DNA of 64,000 nt from the NCBI GenBank assembly GCA_963724435.1, contig CAVRUN010000018.1, positions 30,319 to 94,318 on the forward strand, read 5' to 3'. The stretch comes from AP-15 sp963724435 (lineage in GTDB: Bacteria > Pseudomonadota > Alphaproteobacteria > ATCC43930 > CGMCC-115725). Under the pieces are notes generated by a model, which did not search any database, was not told the origin of the DNA, and saw only the letters and a list, made by a program, of their open reading frames with translations. Position numbers and translations under genes: made by a program. Shown piece by piece: positions 34,865 through 43,089 of this stretch (its first letter is position 1; every line of letters starts with the position of its first letter).

Positions 34865-34889
34865 GGAACGAACCGAGAGGCGCGTCGTT
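34865..34889 (+). promoter_or_regulatory. EcfG-type (general stress response) promoter upstream of cheB
   Basis: GGAAC (34865-34869), 16-bp spacer, CGTT (34886-34889): an exact match to the alphaproteobacterial EcfG consensus GGAAC-N16/17-CGTT. The start codon at 34924 is 34 bp past the -10, giving a normal leader of about 25 nt. Confidence 0.7.
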
Positions 34890-34923
34890 GGCGAGTCAGT
34901 CGCTGTATGACGCCTGAGGAAAG

Positions 34924-35895
34924 ATGCATCGGGACATTATCGCGATTGGAGGATCCGCCGGTAGTCTTGATACACTGTTGTCAATCGTCGCGGCCTTCTC
35001 GGCCGATTTCAAAGGCAATATATTTGTCGCGTTACACATCGGCAATCGCCCCAGCCAGCTCCCAGAGCTGCTTGTTCATGCTGGGAATCTGCCGGTCGAC
35101 GCACCGCGCGATCGCGAACCTATCGAGCCCGGTCGCATTTATGTAGCTCCGAGCGATCGGCATTTGTTGGTTGAGCGGCAGGTCGTGCGGCTCTCCCGCG
35201 GGCCGCGCGAGCATTTCACGCGGCCGGCCATTGACCCGTTGTTCCGCTCGGTGGCGGCGAGTTATGGCGGGCGCGCCATTGGCGTCGTGTTAAGCGGCGG
35301 CGGCAGCGACGGCGCCTCCGGCCTCGACTCGATCAAACGCGCGGGCGGCATCTCGGTGGTACTGGACCCGCGCGATGCCATCGCCCCCGACATGCCGCTT
35401 GCGGCCGCCGAAATTGTCGAACCCGATTACCTGGTCAGAGGCGTCGAGCTTCCCGGTTTGCTGGCGCGCTTGTCGGGCGAGGAAATCTCCGAGCCGGAAC
35501 ACATTCCGTCGAGCCGCCTGCCGGAGCCGCTGCAAAAGCCGGAGCGTCCGTCGGCGTTGACTTGCCCCGATTGCGGCGGCGCGTTGCGAAAGATCGGCGC
35601 CGGGTCAACGGGTCAGTTCCGCTGCCATATCGGCCATATCTTTGGCGCTGGCGAGTTGCTGCCGGCTCAGGTCGAATTGCTCGAAAAGGCGCTCGACGTC
35701 GCGCAGCGGGTGCTGAGCGAACGGATCGAGCTGTCGCGGCAGATGGCCGAAGGTTCCAGAGCGGCCGGCCGCATCCATGGCTTACGCTATTGGGAACGGG
35801 TGCGCGCCGAGGCCGAACAGCAGGTCGAAGCCATCCGTCGAGTCCTTCCCGATGCGGTCGAAGCGGAGGACGAGCCGCAGGAAGCAGCGGAGTAG
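34924..35895 (+). CDS. CheB-type protein-glutamate methylesterase with C-terminal zinc-ribbon-like tail
   Basis: A 323-residue protein. Residues 1-190 are a CheB catalytic domain with Ser11 (GGSAGS), His38 (ALHIGN) and Asp129 (SGGGSDG), but no N-terminal receiver. Then comes a Pro-rich linker (PEPLQKPERP) and a CPDCGG...CHIGH module (C214, C217, C234, H238) that should bind zinc, ending in a helical tail. The module is shared by CheB-like proteins not linked to chemotaxis arrays. ATG 34924 follows GAGGAAAG. It is divergent from the fusion kinase gene and carries a consensus EcfG promoter. No chemoreceptor, CheA or CheW gene is in the window, so a non-chemotactic role in stress signalling is likely. 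Confidence 0.9.
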   Translation: MHRDIIAIGGSAGSLDTLLSIVAAFSADFKGNIFVALHIGNRPSQLPELLVHAGNLPVDAPRDREPIEPGRIYVAPSDRHLLVERQVVRLSRGPREHFTRPAIDPLFRSVAASYGGRAIGVVLSGGGSDGASGLDSIKRAGGISVVLDPRDAIAPDMPLAAAEIVEPDYLVRGVELPGLLARLSGEEISEPEHIPSSRLPEPLQKPERPSALTCPDCGGALRKIGAGSTGQFRCHIGHIFGAGELLPAQVELLEKALDVAQRVLSERIELSRQMAEGSRAAGRIHGLRYWERVRAEAEQQVEAIRRVLPDAVEAEDEPQEAAE

Positions 35896-35928
35896 GCTGT
35901 CGGAAGCCCGCCAAACCAGCATTTAAGC

Positions 35929-37233
35929 TCAAGAACCGAGATCACGGAAACTTCGCGGCGCGGGACTGACGACGATGTTGCCTTGCGGCTCGACCTCGAG
36001 CACCGCCAGACCGCGCTGCACCAAGCCGTCGGAGGTAAAGCGGAACAACCCGTCGACGCCGCTGAACCCCTTTGGGTTCTGGATTGCCTCCATTGAGAAT
36101 GGTGGACCACTCTTGCCGCTCGCCAATGCGCCGGCGAGGGCGGCAGCGTCATAGCCGAGCGAGGCAAGCCGCGGTGGGTCACGGCCATAGGTCGCGTGAA
36201 AATGCTGAGCGAAATCGCGTCGGGCATCGGGCGGCGATGCAGCGAACCAGCCGCCGTCGAGCGTCCGCTCGCTGCCGATATCGGGCACATCCCACAAGCC
36301 TGACCCGAGGAGCCGGGTCGCCTTGTTGTCGAGCCCGGCGGCGGCCAATTTGCGCGCGATCGCTTTCAGCTGCTCGCCGCCTTCGGGGAGCAACAGCGCA
36401 TCGAAACTCGGCACCGCCGGCGGTGGGGGAACGGCTGGCGGCGGGGAAACCGCCGCCGTCGGAGTATCGGGAGGGCCCGCGGCCGTCGCGGCCGCGGGGG
36501 CCGGCCCGGCGGGCAACAAGGCGGCTATGGCGGTTGATGGATCGCCGGCGCTGGGATCGAAAAACACGGTTTTGGTCACCGTCGCCCCGCTCGAGGCGGC
36601 GGTCTCGCGCAGCGCGTCGGCCATCAGATGCCCGTAAGGGCTGTCCGGCGCGAGGGTGGCGAAACGCGCAATCCCGCGCTGGCGGGCATAGGTGACCTCG
36701 CGCACCACCTCCTGGCGGGGCAGAAATCCCATCAGATAGATCCCACCGCCCGCGAGGTTGGTCACGGTCGAAAACGCGATGACGTTTATGTGGGCATCTC
36801 GCGCGATCGGGGTTACCGCCTCGACTTCGGCGGCGAGCAGCGGCCCGAGGATCAGCTTGACCCCGGAATCGACCGCCGACTGCGCCGCCGCGGCCGCCCC
36901 CGCCGGCGTCCCCTTGGTATCGCGCGGCACCAGAGTCAGCTGGTCGCCGCCGGTCTCGAACAACGCCATTTGCGCGGCATCGAGAATGGCACTGCCGAGG
37001 CCGGCATTGGGACCCGAGAGCGGCACCAGCAACGCGATCTTGGCCGGCCCCGACGGCGCGACCGCGGTCGGCGGCGCCGGCGCGGTAACAGGTGGAGGCG
37101 GCGGGCCATAGGGTGGTTGCGGGGTGACCAGCGGCGCCGGTACGATCGGCGCGGGCATACAGGCGGCGAGCGCCGCCAGCCCGGTGAAGGCGGCCACTAA
37201 TGAGGCGAAGCGGGGGAAACACCAGCGCGGCAA
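35929..37233 (-). CDS. Penicillin-binding protein activator LpoA-like / periplasmic binding lipoprotein
   Basis: A 434-residue lipoprotein: lipobox LAALAAC puts the lipidated Cys at 25. A Pro-rich linker follows (about 26-58). The rest is a type I periplasmic-binding fold (IALLVPLSGPNAGLGSAILD, FSTVTNLAGGGIYLMGFLP, YGHLMADALRETAASSG). A second Pro/Ala-rich linker lies near 245-270. The fold is shared by LivJ-type binding proteins and LpoA, the outer-membrane activator of PBP1A. Its divergent position to rsmI and yraN matches the LpoA (yraM) locus of enterobacteria, so an LpoA-like role is favoured. The start ATG at 37233 abuts the rsmI start at 37236 on the other strand. Confidence 0.85.
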   Translation of the reverse strand: MPRWCFPRFASLVAAFTGLAALAACMPAPIVPAPLVTPQPPYGPPPPPVTAPAPPTAVAPSGPAKIALLVPLSGPNAGLGSAILDAAQMALFETGGDQLTLVPRDTKGTPAGAAAAAQSAVDSGVKLILGPLLAAEVEAVTPIARDAHINVIAFSTVTNLAGGGIYLMGFLPRQEVVREVTYARQRGIARFATLAPDSPYGHLMADALRETAASSGATVTKTVFFDPSAGDPSTAIAALLPAGPAPAAATAAGPPDTPTAAVSPPPAVPPPPAVPSFDALLLPEGGEQLKAIARKLAAAGLDNKATRLLGSGLWDVPDIGSERTLDGGWFAASPPDARRDFAQHFHATYGRDPPRLASLGYDAAALAGALASGKSGPPFSMEAIQNPKGFSGVDGLFRFTSDGLVQRGLAVLEVEPQGNIVVSPAPRSFRDLGS

Positions 37234-37235
37234 CG

Positions 37236-38168
37236 ATGACCTCGAGCGCGAGCGGAAAGGCGGGCGAGCCTAATGGTGCCGCCGATGCGAGTAAACCCGA
37301 GCCGGACGCGCTGCCGATTCCAACTGGCCTCCCGGCCCCCGGCCTGCATTTGGTGGCGACCCCGATCGGGAATCTCTCCGACATCAGCCTGCGCGCGTTG
37401 GCGGTGCTGCGCGGCGCCGACCGGATTTATTGCGAAGACACCCGGGTCACCGGCAAGCTGCTCGCCCGTTTCGCTATCAAAGCGCGGCTTGACGCCTATC
37501 ATGACCATAATGCCGAGGCGGTAAGACCGAAGATCATCGCGGCATTGAAGGACGGCGCGCGGGTGGCCTTGGTCAGCGACGCCGGGACGCCGCTTGTCTC
37601 CGACCCCGGCTACAAGCTGGTATGCGCGGCGATCGCCGAGCAGCTACCGGTTACCGCAACGCCGGGCCCCGCCGCGCTGCTCACCGCGCTGGTGTTGTCC
37701 GGGCTGCCACCCGCCCCGTTTCTGTTCGCCGGCTTTCTGCCGCGCCAGCAAACGGCGCGCCGGCAGGCGCTCGCCGGCTGGGTGTCGCTCGGCGCCACCC
37801 TGATCTTTTACGAGACGGCGCCGCGGCTCGCTGCCACCCTCACCGATATGGCCGAAATCCTCGGCCCGCGCCCGGTCTCGGTCGCCCGCGAGCTGACCAA
37901 ATTGCACGAGGAGATCAGGCGTGGCGCGCTCGCCGAATTGGCCGATTACTATCGCGAGACTGGCGCGCCACGCGGCGAGATTGTGATCGTCGTCGGCCCG
38001 CCTCAACCGCCCGCGTTGCTCGACGAGAATGAGATCGACTACCGGCTGCGATTAGCGGTCGCCAAACTCGGCGTGCGCGATGCCTCGGCTAGGCTTGCCG
38101 CCGAGACCGGCCTGCCGCGTAGCCAGCTATACCGCCGCGCGCTAGCGTTGCGCGAGGAACAGGGATGA
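37236..38168 (+). CDS. rsmI: 16S rRNA (cytidine1402-2'-O)-methyltransferase RsmI
   Basis: Methylates the ribose of C1402 in 16S rRNA with S-adenosylmethionine. The TP-methylase core begins at LHLVATPIGNLSDISLRAL, with YCEDTRVTGKLL, ALVSDAGTPLVSDPGYKLV and FYETAPRL, all standard for RsmI. Roughly the first 35 residues are a low-complexity tail of Ser/Ala/Pro. I chose ATG 37236; ATG 37200 would overlap the divergent lipoprotein gene. The stop overlaps yraN by 4 bp, so the two are coupled. The C terminus (LPRSQLYRRALALREEQG) is a helix-turn-helix-like tail typical of the family. Confidence 0.95.
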   Translation: MTSSASGKAGEPNGAADASKPEPDALPIPTGLPAPGLHLVATPIGNLSDISLRALAVLRGADRIYCEDTRVTGKLLARFAIKARLDAYHDHNAEAVRPKIIAALKDGARVALVSDAGTPLVSDPGYKLVCAAIAEQLPVTATPGPAALLTALVLSGLPPAPFLFAGFLPRQQTARRQALAGWVSLGATLIFYETAPRLAATLTDMAEILGPRPVSVARELTKLHEEIRRGALAELADYYRETGAPRGEIVIVVGPPQPPALLDENEIDYRLRLAVAKLGVRDASARLAAETGLPRSQLYRRALALREEQG

Positions 38169-38569
38169 GGCACACCCGGCCACATCCCGCCAGCAGATGG
38201 CGCCCCTCTCCCCGGCGGCAACGTGCCGAGCGCCGCGGGCGGCTCGGGGAGTGGCTGTGCCTGTGGCATTTGCGATTGCGCGGCTGGCAGATCGTCGCGC
38301 GCGGCTGGCGCTGTCCGGCCGGCGAAATCGATATCGTGGCCCGCCGCGGCAAGGTCTTGGCGATTGTCGAGGTCAAGTCGCGTGACAAACTCGCGGCGGC
38401 GGCAAACGCTGTGACACCGCGTCAGCGTCGACGGATCAGCCGAGCCGCCGAAGCGCTGATTATGTCGCGTCCGGATTTCACCGGCCTCGATGTGCGATTC
38501 GACGTGATGCTGGTCGCGCCCCGCCGGCTGCCGCGGCATTGGCCCGACGCCTGGCGCACCGACAGCTAG
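38165..38569 (+). CDS. YraN family (UPF0102) endonuclease-fold protein
   Basis: A 134-residue protein of the UPF0102 family, a small restriction-endonuclease-like fold. The core is GEIDIVARRGKVLAIVEVKS (about 53-72), giving Asp and the ExK pair of a PD-(D/E)XK site, plus AVTPRQRRRISRAAEALI in the following helix. The N terminus is unusually Arg-rich (RPHPASRWRPSPRRQRAERR). The ATG overlaps the rsmI stop by 4 bp. The order rsmI-yraN is conserved in many proteobacteria. Biological role remains unclear; nuclease activity on DNA junctions has been proposed for relatives. Confidence 0.94.
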   Translation: MRHTRPHPASRWRPSPRRQRAERRGRLGEWLCLWHLRLRGWQIVARGWRCPAGEIDIVARRGKVLAIVEVKSRDKLAAAANAVTPRQRRRISRAAEALIMSRPDFTGLDVRFDVMLVAPRRLPRHWPDAWRTDS

Positions 38570-38764
38570 CGAGGAATTTGCGCGATCCGCCCCGCGCTTT
38601 CTCTAACCTTCTGAAAATGCGACGAATGTTGGGACTTACTCGGCAGTTATCCAGGTTTCTCAGCCGTTCATCTTGCCGGCCATAAAAGGTCACAAAGACT
38701 GGCCTTGGAAATAGCGCCGCTCAGGCCGGAAACTGGCCGGGACATCTCAGCTGGGGGGCAGTCG

Positions 38765-39523
38765 GTGTCGTTTTTGCGGGTTACGCTTTGGCTGGCGTTA
38801 GGGTTCGGCGTTTGTACTGGCCTCACCGGCTGCCCATTGGCGATTGTCGGCGGGATCGCCGCGGCTGGTGGTGCGGGGTATCAGGCGAACCAAGAACGCG
38901 GGGTCCAGGGCACGTACAACGACTTTGCGATCAAAACAAACATTCAAAATGCATGGGGCAAAGCGGATCTCAATCTCGCCCCGACAATTGACGTCACGGT
39001 TTATGAAGGCCGCGTGTTGTTAACCGGCACCGCGGCCAATCCGGAACGCAAAGCCGAGGCGGCGCAACTTGCGCGGAGCATCCAAGGGGTGCGCGCCGTC
39101 TATAACGAGATTGAGGTGACGCCCAATGAATCGGCGTGGGATTCGACAAAGGACGCGTGGATCACGTCCGAGGTTCGATCACGGCTGGTGTTCAGCAACG
39201 TCCGCTCGGTGAATTACAACATCGAGACCGCGGGAGGCTCGGTCTACCTGATCGGTTCAGCGCGCACCGAAGCCGAGCTTCATCACGCCACCGATCTTGC
39301 GCGCAATGTTCCGGGGGTCAAACGCGTCGTCTCGTATGTCGAAGTCCGCCCGGGCGAGCCGCCCGGCGCCCAATTAGCCGGGCCGCCCCCTGCGTCGGGG
39401 CCGGCGGGATATTCGGCAGCTCCAGGGGGGCCACCGGGATATTCGGCGGGCCCGGCCGAACCGCCGGCAGGCGCCGTACCCAACGCCGCGCCGACCACAC
39501 CGGTCGAAGTGCAAAAGCTTTAG
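38765..39523 (+). CDS. Lipoprotein with two BON domains, DolP/YraP-like
   Basis: A 252-residue outer-membrane lipoprotein type. GTG 38765 follows GGGGGGCAGTCG; a longer frame from 38705 is less likely. Lipobox GLTGC puts the lipidated Cys at 23. Two BON domains follow: ~60-125 (IDVTVYEGRVLLTGTAANPE) and ~130-200 (VYLIGSARTEAELHHATDLA). The C-terminal ~45 residues are Pro/Gly/Ala-rich. DolP in E. coli binds anionic lipid and BAM and sits in the same yra neighbourhood after lpoA, rsmI and yraN; here diaA is missing. Separate transcription is likely as 195 bp separate it from yraN. The added Pro-rich tail is not in DolP. Confidence 0.88.
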   Translation: MSFLRVTLWLALGFGVCTGLTGCPLAIVGGIAAAGGAGYQANQERGVQGTYNDFAIKTNIQNAWGKADLNLAPTIDVTVYEGRVLLTGTAANPERKAEAAQLARSIQGVRAVYNEIEVTPNESAWDSTKDAWITSEVRSRLVFSNVRSVNYNIETAGGSVYLIGSARTEAELHHATDLARNVPGVKRVVSYVEVRPGEPPGAQLAGPPPASGPAGYSAAPGGPPGYSAGPAEPPAGAVPNAAPTTPVEVQKL

Positions 39524-39607
39524 GGCATGGCCCGTGCACCCATTTACCAAAACGGACCATGCGAACGATGACGTTGCCCATCGCGAATCACAGCCAGACG
39601 GCATAGA

Positions 39608-40186
39608 ATGGATGAGGAAGATGAAGTCGTTAAGTTGCTATACAAACATCAGGGGAAATTAAACAGGTATGCCGGCCATTGGGAGTGGCCAAATAAATCG
39701 CTCAAGGAGAAGGGAATCGCCGAGGATTTTGTGAGGAGCCATTTCTCCTTGACGGGTAAATTTCTTAAGGTGTTTGGCCCCGGCGAAGATCCTCCAGATA
39801 TAGTCTTGGAGGATGAAAAAGGCCAAAAAATAGCGCTTGAGTTGACGGAATTGGTAAGTCAGAAGACAATCGAGCAATGGGATACTGGTGTTAGCAGAGA
39901 TTGGGCGCGATGGTCTGATCAAACTCTCTTAGGCGAAATCCGGAATAGGATAGAGATAAAGGATACGAAGCTTGCAAAACGTTCGATAGGTTTTTACGCG
40001 CGTTTCCTTCTCGTGTTGCATACGGACGAACCAGTCCTGACACCTAAGGCAGTAGAACGGATTCTATCTCACCCGATTGAAACGCGGAAATTAGATGAAG
40101 CATTCGTACTGTTTTCCTATGATCCTTGCAACGAGAGCTACCCGTTAATCCGCGTTCCAATCATCCGGTTTCCTAACCGCGGTTAA
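39608..40186 (+). CDS. AT-rich orphan gene, putative PD-(D/E)XK nuclease-like protein
   Basis: A 192-residue protein of no family I recognise by name. The DNA is visibly AT-rich (codons AAA, GAT, TTA, ATA common) against a GC-rich surround, a sign of horizontal transfer. Residues about 58-81 read GPGEDPPDIVLEDEKGQKIA, then LELTELV, giving Asp64 and Glu78 in the spacing of a PD-(D/E)XK-like site, with Thr80 in place of Lys. The C-terminal half is helical and ends in strands (YPLIRVPIIRF). No methylase or toxin partner is next to it. ATG 39608 has a weak RBS. Its last 14 bp overlap the 3' end of the convergent oxidoreductase gene. Nuclease function is inference. Confidence 0.75.
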   Translation: MDEEDEVVKLLYKHQGKLNRYAGHWEWPNKSLKEKGIAEDFVRSHFSLTGKFLKVFGPGEDPPDIVLEDEKGQKIALELTELVSQKTIEQWDTGVSRDWARWSDQTLLGEIRNRIEIKDTKLAKRSIGFYARFLLVLHTDEPVLTPKAVERILSHPIETRKLDEAFVLFSYDPCNESYPLIRVPIIRFPNRG

Positions 40187-41315
40187 AGGCCGGCATCACA
40201 TCGCGCGCGAACCAGCGCAGCTGATCTTTGAACTCGTCGGGCGGCAGCCCTTCGGCCCAATGGATCATGAAATCTTCGAGACCGGGGTATTTGGCCTCGA
40301 TCGACTTGATCCCATCGATCACTTCTTGCGGCGAGCCGCAGAACCACGCCTTTTGCGCGACGCCATCGGACAGTGAGGGGACCCGCGCCGGCGCGCCGGG
40401 GGTGCCCCAAGTACGGCCCTGCTCGTCCGCATAACGCACCAAACCGAACGGCGCGAACCATTTGTAGCGCTCGTCATGTGACGGCTCGACCCGCCGCATC
40501 GCCTCCTCGCGGCTGTCGGCGAGATAGAGCCCAGCGCCCCAGATCATGTTCTGACCGAGCTTGACGTCCTGGCCGTGGCGCAAGCAGGCGTCGTGGTAGG
40601 CGCGCACGACATCATCGAGGATCTTTTCGCCGTTCAAGGTCACCATCGCCTTGATGCCGTATTGCGCCATCATGTCGATGGTCCGGCCGCTGGCGATCGG
40701 CATCCAGATCTCGACTGGCAGGTACTTTGGTCGCGGCACCATCGTGATTTCTTCGAGTTGATAACCACGATAGGGGACGCTTGGCGGGCATTCGAAATAC
40801 TTGCCCTTCTGCCGGAACAACTCCTGGTTGAAGCATTTCAGCAATAGCTGCAATCCTTCCTCGAAGATCTCGCGATTGGCGTCGGTATCGAGCAATGGCG
40901 CGCCGAAAGTCTCGACCTCGCGGGTGTGATAGCCACGGCCGACGCCCATGATCACCCGGCCATCGGTGACGATGTCCGCCATAGCATAGTCCTCGGCGAG
41001 GCGGATCGGATGCCACATCGGGAGGATGTTAAAGCCGCAACCGAATTTCAGGCGCTTCGTCTGAGTCGCGAGCCACAAACCAAACTGGATCAGGTTCGGG
41101 ATGCACTCGTAACCCTCGTGCTGAAAATGGTGCTCGGCGGTCCACAGCGCGTAATAGCCTTCCTCGTCCATGACCCGCGCCACGTCGAGCGCCGTCGCGA
41201 AAACTTCGGACAAGCGCTCGTTCGAATAGCGGCGGTCGTTCGCCGGCGTACCGTTGAGCCCGATATTGTCGAGTTCGATCTGACCGACATAGAGCGCATG
41301 AAACCGTTTGATCAT
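40173..41315 (-). CDS. LLM-class (luciferase-like) flavin-dependent oxidoreductase
   Basis: A 380-residue bacterial-luciferase-type monooxygenase, an FMN-dependent TIM barrel. Recognisable segments: YYALWTAEHHFQHEGYECIP, KLKFGCGFNILPMWHPIRLA (about 91-110), VIMGVGRGYHTREVETFGAP and YRGYQLEEITMVPRP. Such enzymes oxidise alkanes, sulfonates or heterocycles with reduced FMN. ATG 41315 gives MIKRFHALYVGQIE. It is the last gene of a minus-strand run: 22-codon ORF, PPOX protein, DUF3500 protein, this gene, with 50 bp after the DUF3500 stop. The PPOX protein might supply reduced flavin. Substrate unknown. Confidence 0.92.
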   Translation of the reverse strand: MIKRFHALYVGQIELDNIGLNGTPANDRRYSNERLSEVFATALDVARVMDEEGYYALWTAEHHFQHEGYECIPNLIQFGLWLATQTKRLKFGCGFNILPMWHPIRLAEDYAMADIVTDGRVIMGVGRGYHTREVETFGAPLLDTDANREIFEEGLQLLLKCFNQELFRQKGKYFECPPSVPYRGYQLEEITMVPRPKYLPVEIWMPIASGRTIDMMAQYGIKAMVTLNGEKILDDVVRAYHDACLRHGQDVKLGQNMIWGAGLYLADSREEAMRRVEPSHDERYKWFAPFGLVRYADEQGRTWGTPGAPARVPSLSDGVAQKAWFCGSPQEVIDGIKSIEAKYPGLEDFMIHWAEGLPPDEFKDQLRWFARDVMPAFNRG

Positions 41316-41365
41316 GGGGGTCGTCCTACCTCCGTTTCGAACCGCAATCTCGTAAGACTAGACCG

Positions 41366-42538
41366 TCATCGTTGCGAGTGGTCGTGCTGCGCATAATGCT
41401 GGCGCAGCAAATCCTTGCCGTAATCGTTGCCGTTGGGTGTGCGCACCACCGTGTGGATATGGTCGCGTGATGGGGTGTCGTTGTCATACATGATGCCCGA
41501 TTGGTGATCGAATTCGACCAGGATCACCGGGCTCAGGACACGGTAGTAGAACGGGCTGGCATCGTCGAACGCGCCGATCCACGCGAAACACGTCTGCCCG
41601 AGATGGCGTTTCACCTCGGCCCAGCGGATTTCGGCGTGGCCCGGGCGGATGCGGCCGGTATAGGTCGCGAGCAGCGCTTCGAGCCGGTCGCGGGCCTCGG
41701 GCGGCAGATCGCCATAGCGGATCCCGCTGGCATCGATCCGCCGGTTGTCGTTGAACGCTGCCGTCAGCAGTTCTGCGGGTAGATCGGCGCCGATCGTCGC
41801 CTGCTGCCGTTCTTCGGCCGACAGCGAGCGCATCAGCGCATACCCGCGCTCCTCCTCCGCGGCGAAGACGCGGGTTCCCTGATATTTACCGAAGCGCGCC
41901 AGGACCGGCTCCGAGCCCATAAAAGAGGGCGTCAGCACCAGCTGATCGCCGAGAACAAAGCAGTTGAGGTTCAAGTGATGCCCGTCGATCTGCCAGCCCC
42001 AAGGCTCGCTCGGCGATGGCGCGCCGAACAAACTGACCCAATAAAGCCACTCGCCGTATTCCTCAGCCTTGCCGGTGATTTCGAGGGCGTGTTCATTGAG
42101 CCTCATGACGTCGCGGGCGGTCTGGTAGCCGACAGCGCTCAGGCTCGCCCGCATCAGCCCGAGCGCGGCCTTGCGCTGGTCATGGCCGAGATCGGCGAGG
42201 CAGACGCCGTGGCGCATCAGCCACGGATGGATGTTCGACCATTTCCGCCAGGCCTCGTCCCCGACGGTGAAGCTCGCCGCGCTACGCTGCTCTGGGCTCA
42301 GCGCCACGAGGAACGAACGCGCCGCCTCCACAACCGGGGCGGTCGAGATGCCGGTTTTCTCAAGCCGGAACAGGCCCGGCACGACCTCGCCGCCGATGGC
42401 CACCCCGCGAAACGGCTCGGCAAGCCCGTTATGAGCCCGATCGAGCATCGGCCGCATGCGCGGCGGCAGCTCGAAGGGACGGATGGCCGGCGTCGGCGGC
42501 CGCTCCCGCAAGCCGAAATGCGCGGATTCTCCTGCCAT
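41366..42538 (-). CDS. DUF3500 family protein
   Basis: A 390-residue soluble protein matching the DUF3500 family by its late segments GWQIDGHHLNLNCFVLGDQL, PSFMGSEPV, FAAEEERGYALMRSL, YRVLSPVILVEFDHQSGIMY and the C-terminal HIHTVVRTPNGNDYGKDLL. The paired His of DGHHLN and the His-rich end (QHYAQHDHSQR) suggest a metal site. Function is uncharacterised. ATG 42538 follows CAGGAGATCCGAGC; the frame upstream to 42826 lies in the PPOX gene and is noise. It lies between the PPOX and LLM genes in the same direction. A DUF3500/LLM pairing hints at a shared substrate, but this is inference. Confidence 0.88.
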   Translation of the reverse strand: MAGESAHFGLRERPPTPAIRPFELPPRMRPMLDRAHNGLAEPFRGVAIGGEVVPGLFRLEKTGISTAPVVEAARSFLVALSPEQRSAASFTVGDEAWRKWSNIHPWLMRHGVCLADLGHDQRKAALGLMRASLSAVGYQTARDVMRLNEHALEITGKAEEYGEWLYWVSLFGAPSPSEPWGWQIDGHHLNLNCFVLGDQLVLTPSFMGSEPVLARFGKYQGTRVFAAEEERGYALMRSLSAEERQQATIGADLPAELLTAAFNDNRRIDASGIRYGDLPPEARDRLEALLATYTGRIRPGHAEIRWAEVKRHLGQTCFAWIGAFDDASPFYYRVLSPVILVEFDHQSGIMYDNDTPSRDHIHTVVRTPNGNDYGKDLLRQHYAQHDHSQR

Positions 42539-42617
42539 GCTCGGATCTCCTGGCGATCGCCCAACCGCACTTGGATAGGCCTTGGCACGACCTTGTTTCA
42601 ATAAAAACAGCCGCGCA

Positions 42618-43088
42618 TCAATAGCGCCCGCCGAGTTTGCTGTGGTCCCAGCTAGCGATTTTTTGCGGGGTAATTTTGAGGACGACCCGCTTGGGGGCGC
42701 TGTCGAGTGATCCGCGCCGCCCGCTTTCGGCGCTGCTGCGGCGGTGGTCCATGACCCGGCGCACGGTCTCGACATCCTCAATGATTTCGCAGGCTCCGCG
42801 CACCATGACGCCGCGCAATTCGGCATAGCTGGCGCCGGTCTCGACCATCAGCCCGACCTTTGGGTTGCGGCGGATGTTCAAAACCTTTTGCGCCTTGGCA
42901 TAGGAAGTCATCCAAAAGGCGCCGTCTTCGACGTAAAACCCCATCGCTACGACATGCGGAAACCCGTCCTTGTCGATCGTGGCGAGGGCGCATTTCGGGT
43001 TCTCGCGCAAAAAAGCCGCCTGCTCCTCCGGGGTCAGCCGGATCTGGCGGCGGCGATTGACCGCGGTCCCGCTTTCGTTCCCGGGCAT
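42618..43088 (-). CDS. Pyridoxamine 5'-phosphate oxidase-family (PPOX-class) flavin-binding protein
   Basis: A 156-residue split-barrel protein. The N-terminal LTPEEQAAFLRENPKCALAT and DGFPHVVAMGFYVEDGAFWM are typical of the flavin (FMN or F420) binding half-barrel, followed by NIRRNPKVGLMVETGASYAE and the C-terminal KITPQKIASWDHSKLGGRY. Such proteins bind flavin as homodimers and may act as flavin or F420-dependent reductases. ATG 43088 lies one base after the TGA of an upstream 22-codon ORF. It heads the DUF3500-LLM run (79 bp to DUF3500 start), so it could provide reduced flavin to the LLM oxidoreductase. Confidence 0.9.
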   Translation of the reverse strand: MPGNESGTAVNRRRQIRLTPEEQAAFLRENPKCALATIDKDGFPHVVAMGFYVEDGAFWMTSYAKAQKVLNIRRNPKVGLMVETGASYAELRGVMVRGACEIIEDVETVRRVMDHRRSSAESGRRGSLDSAPKRVVLKITPQKIASWDHSKLGGRY

Positions 43089-43089
43089 G

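Noticed and set aside
36179..37384. A 401-codon minus-strand frame overlapping the LpoA-like gene
   Set aside because: Composition is Arg/Ala/Gly noise with no domains; the frame from 37233 gives a lipoprotein with a clear fold.
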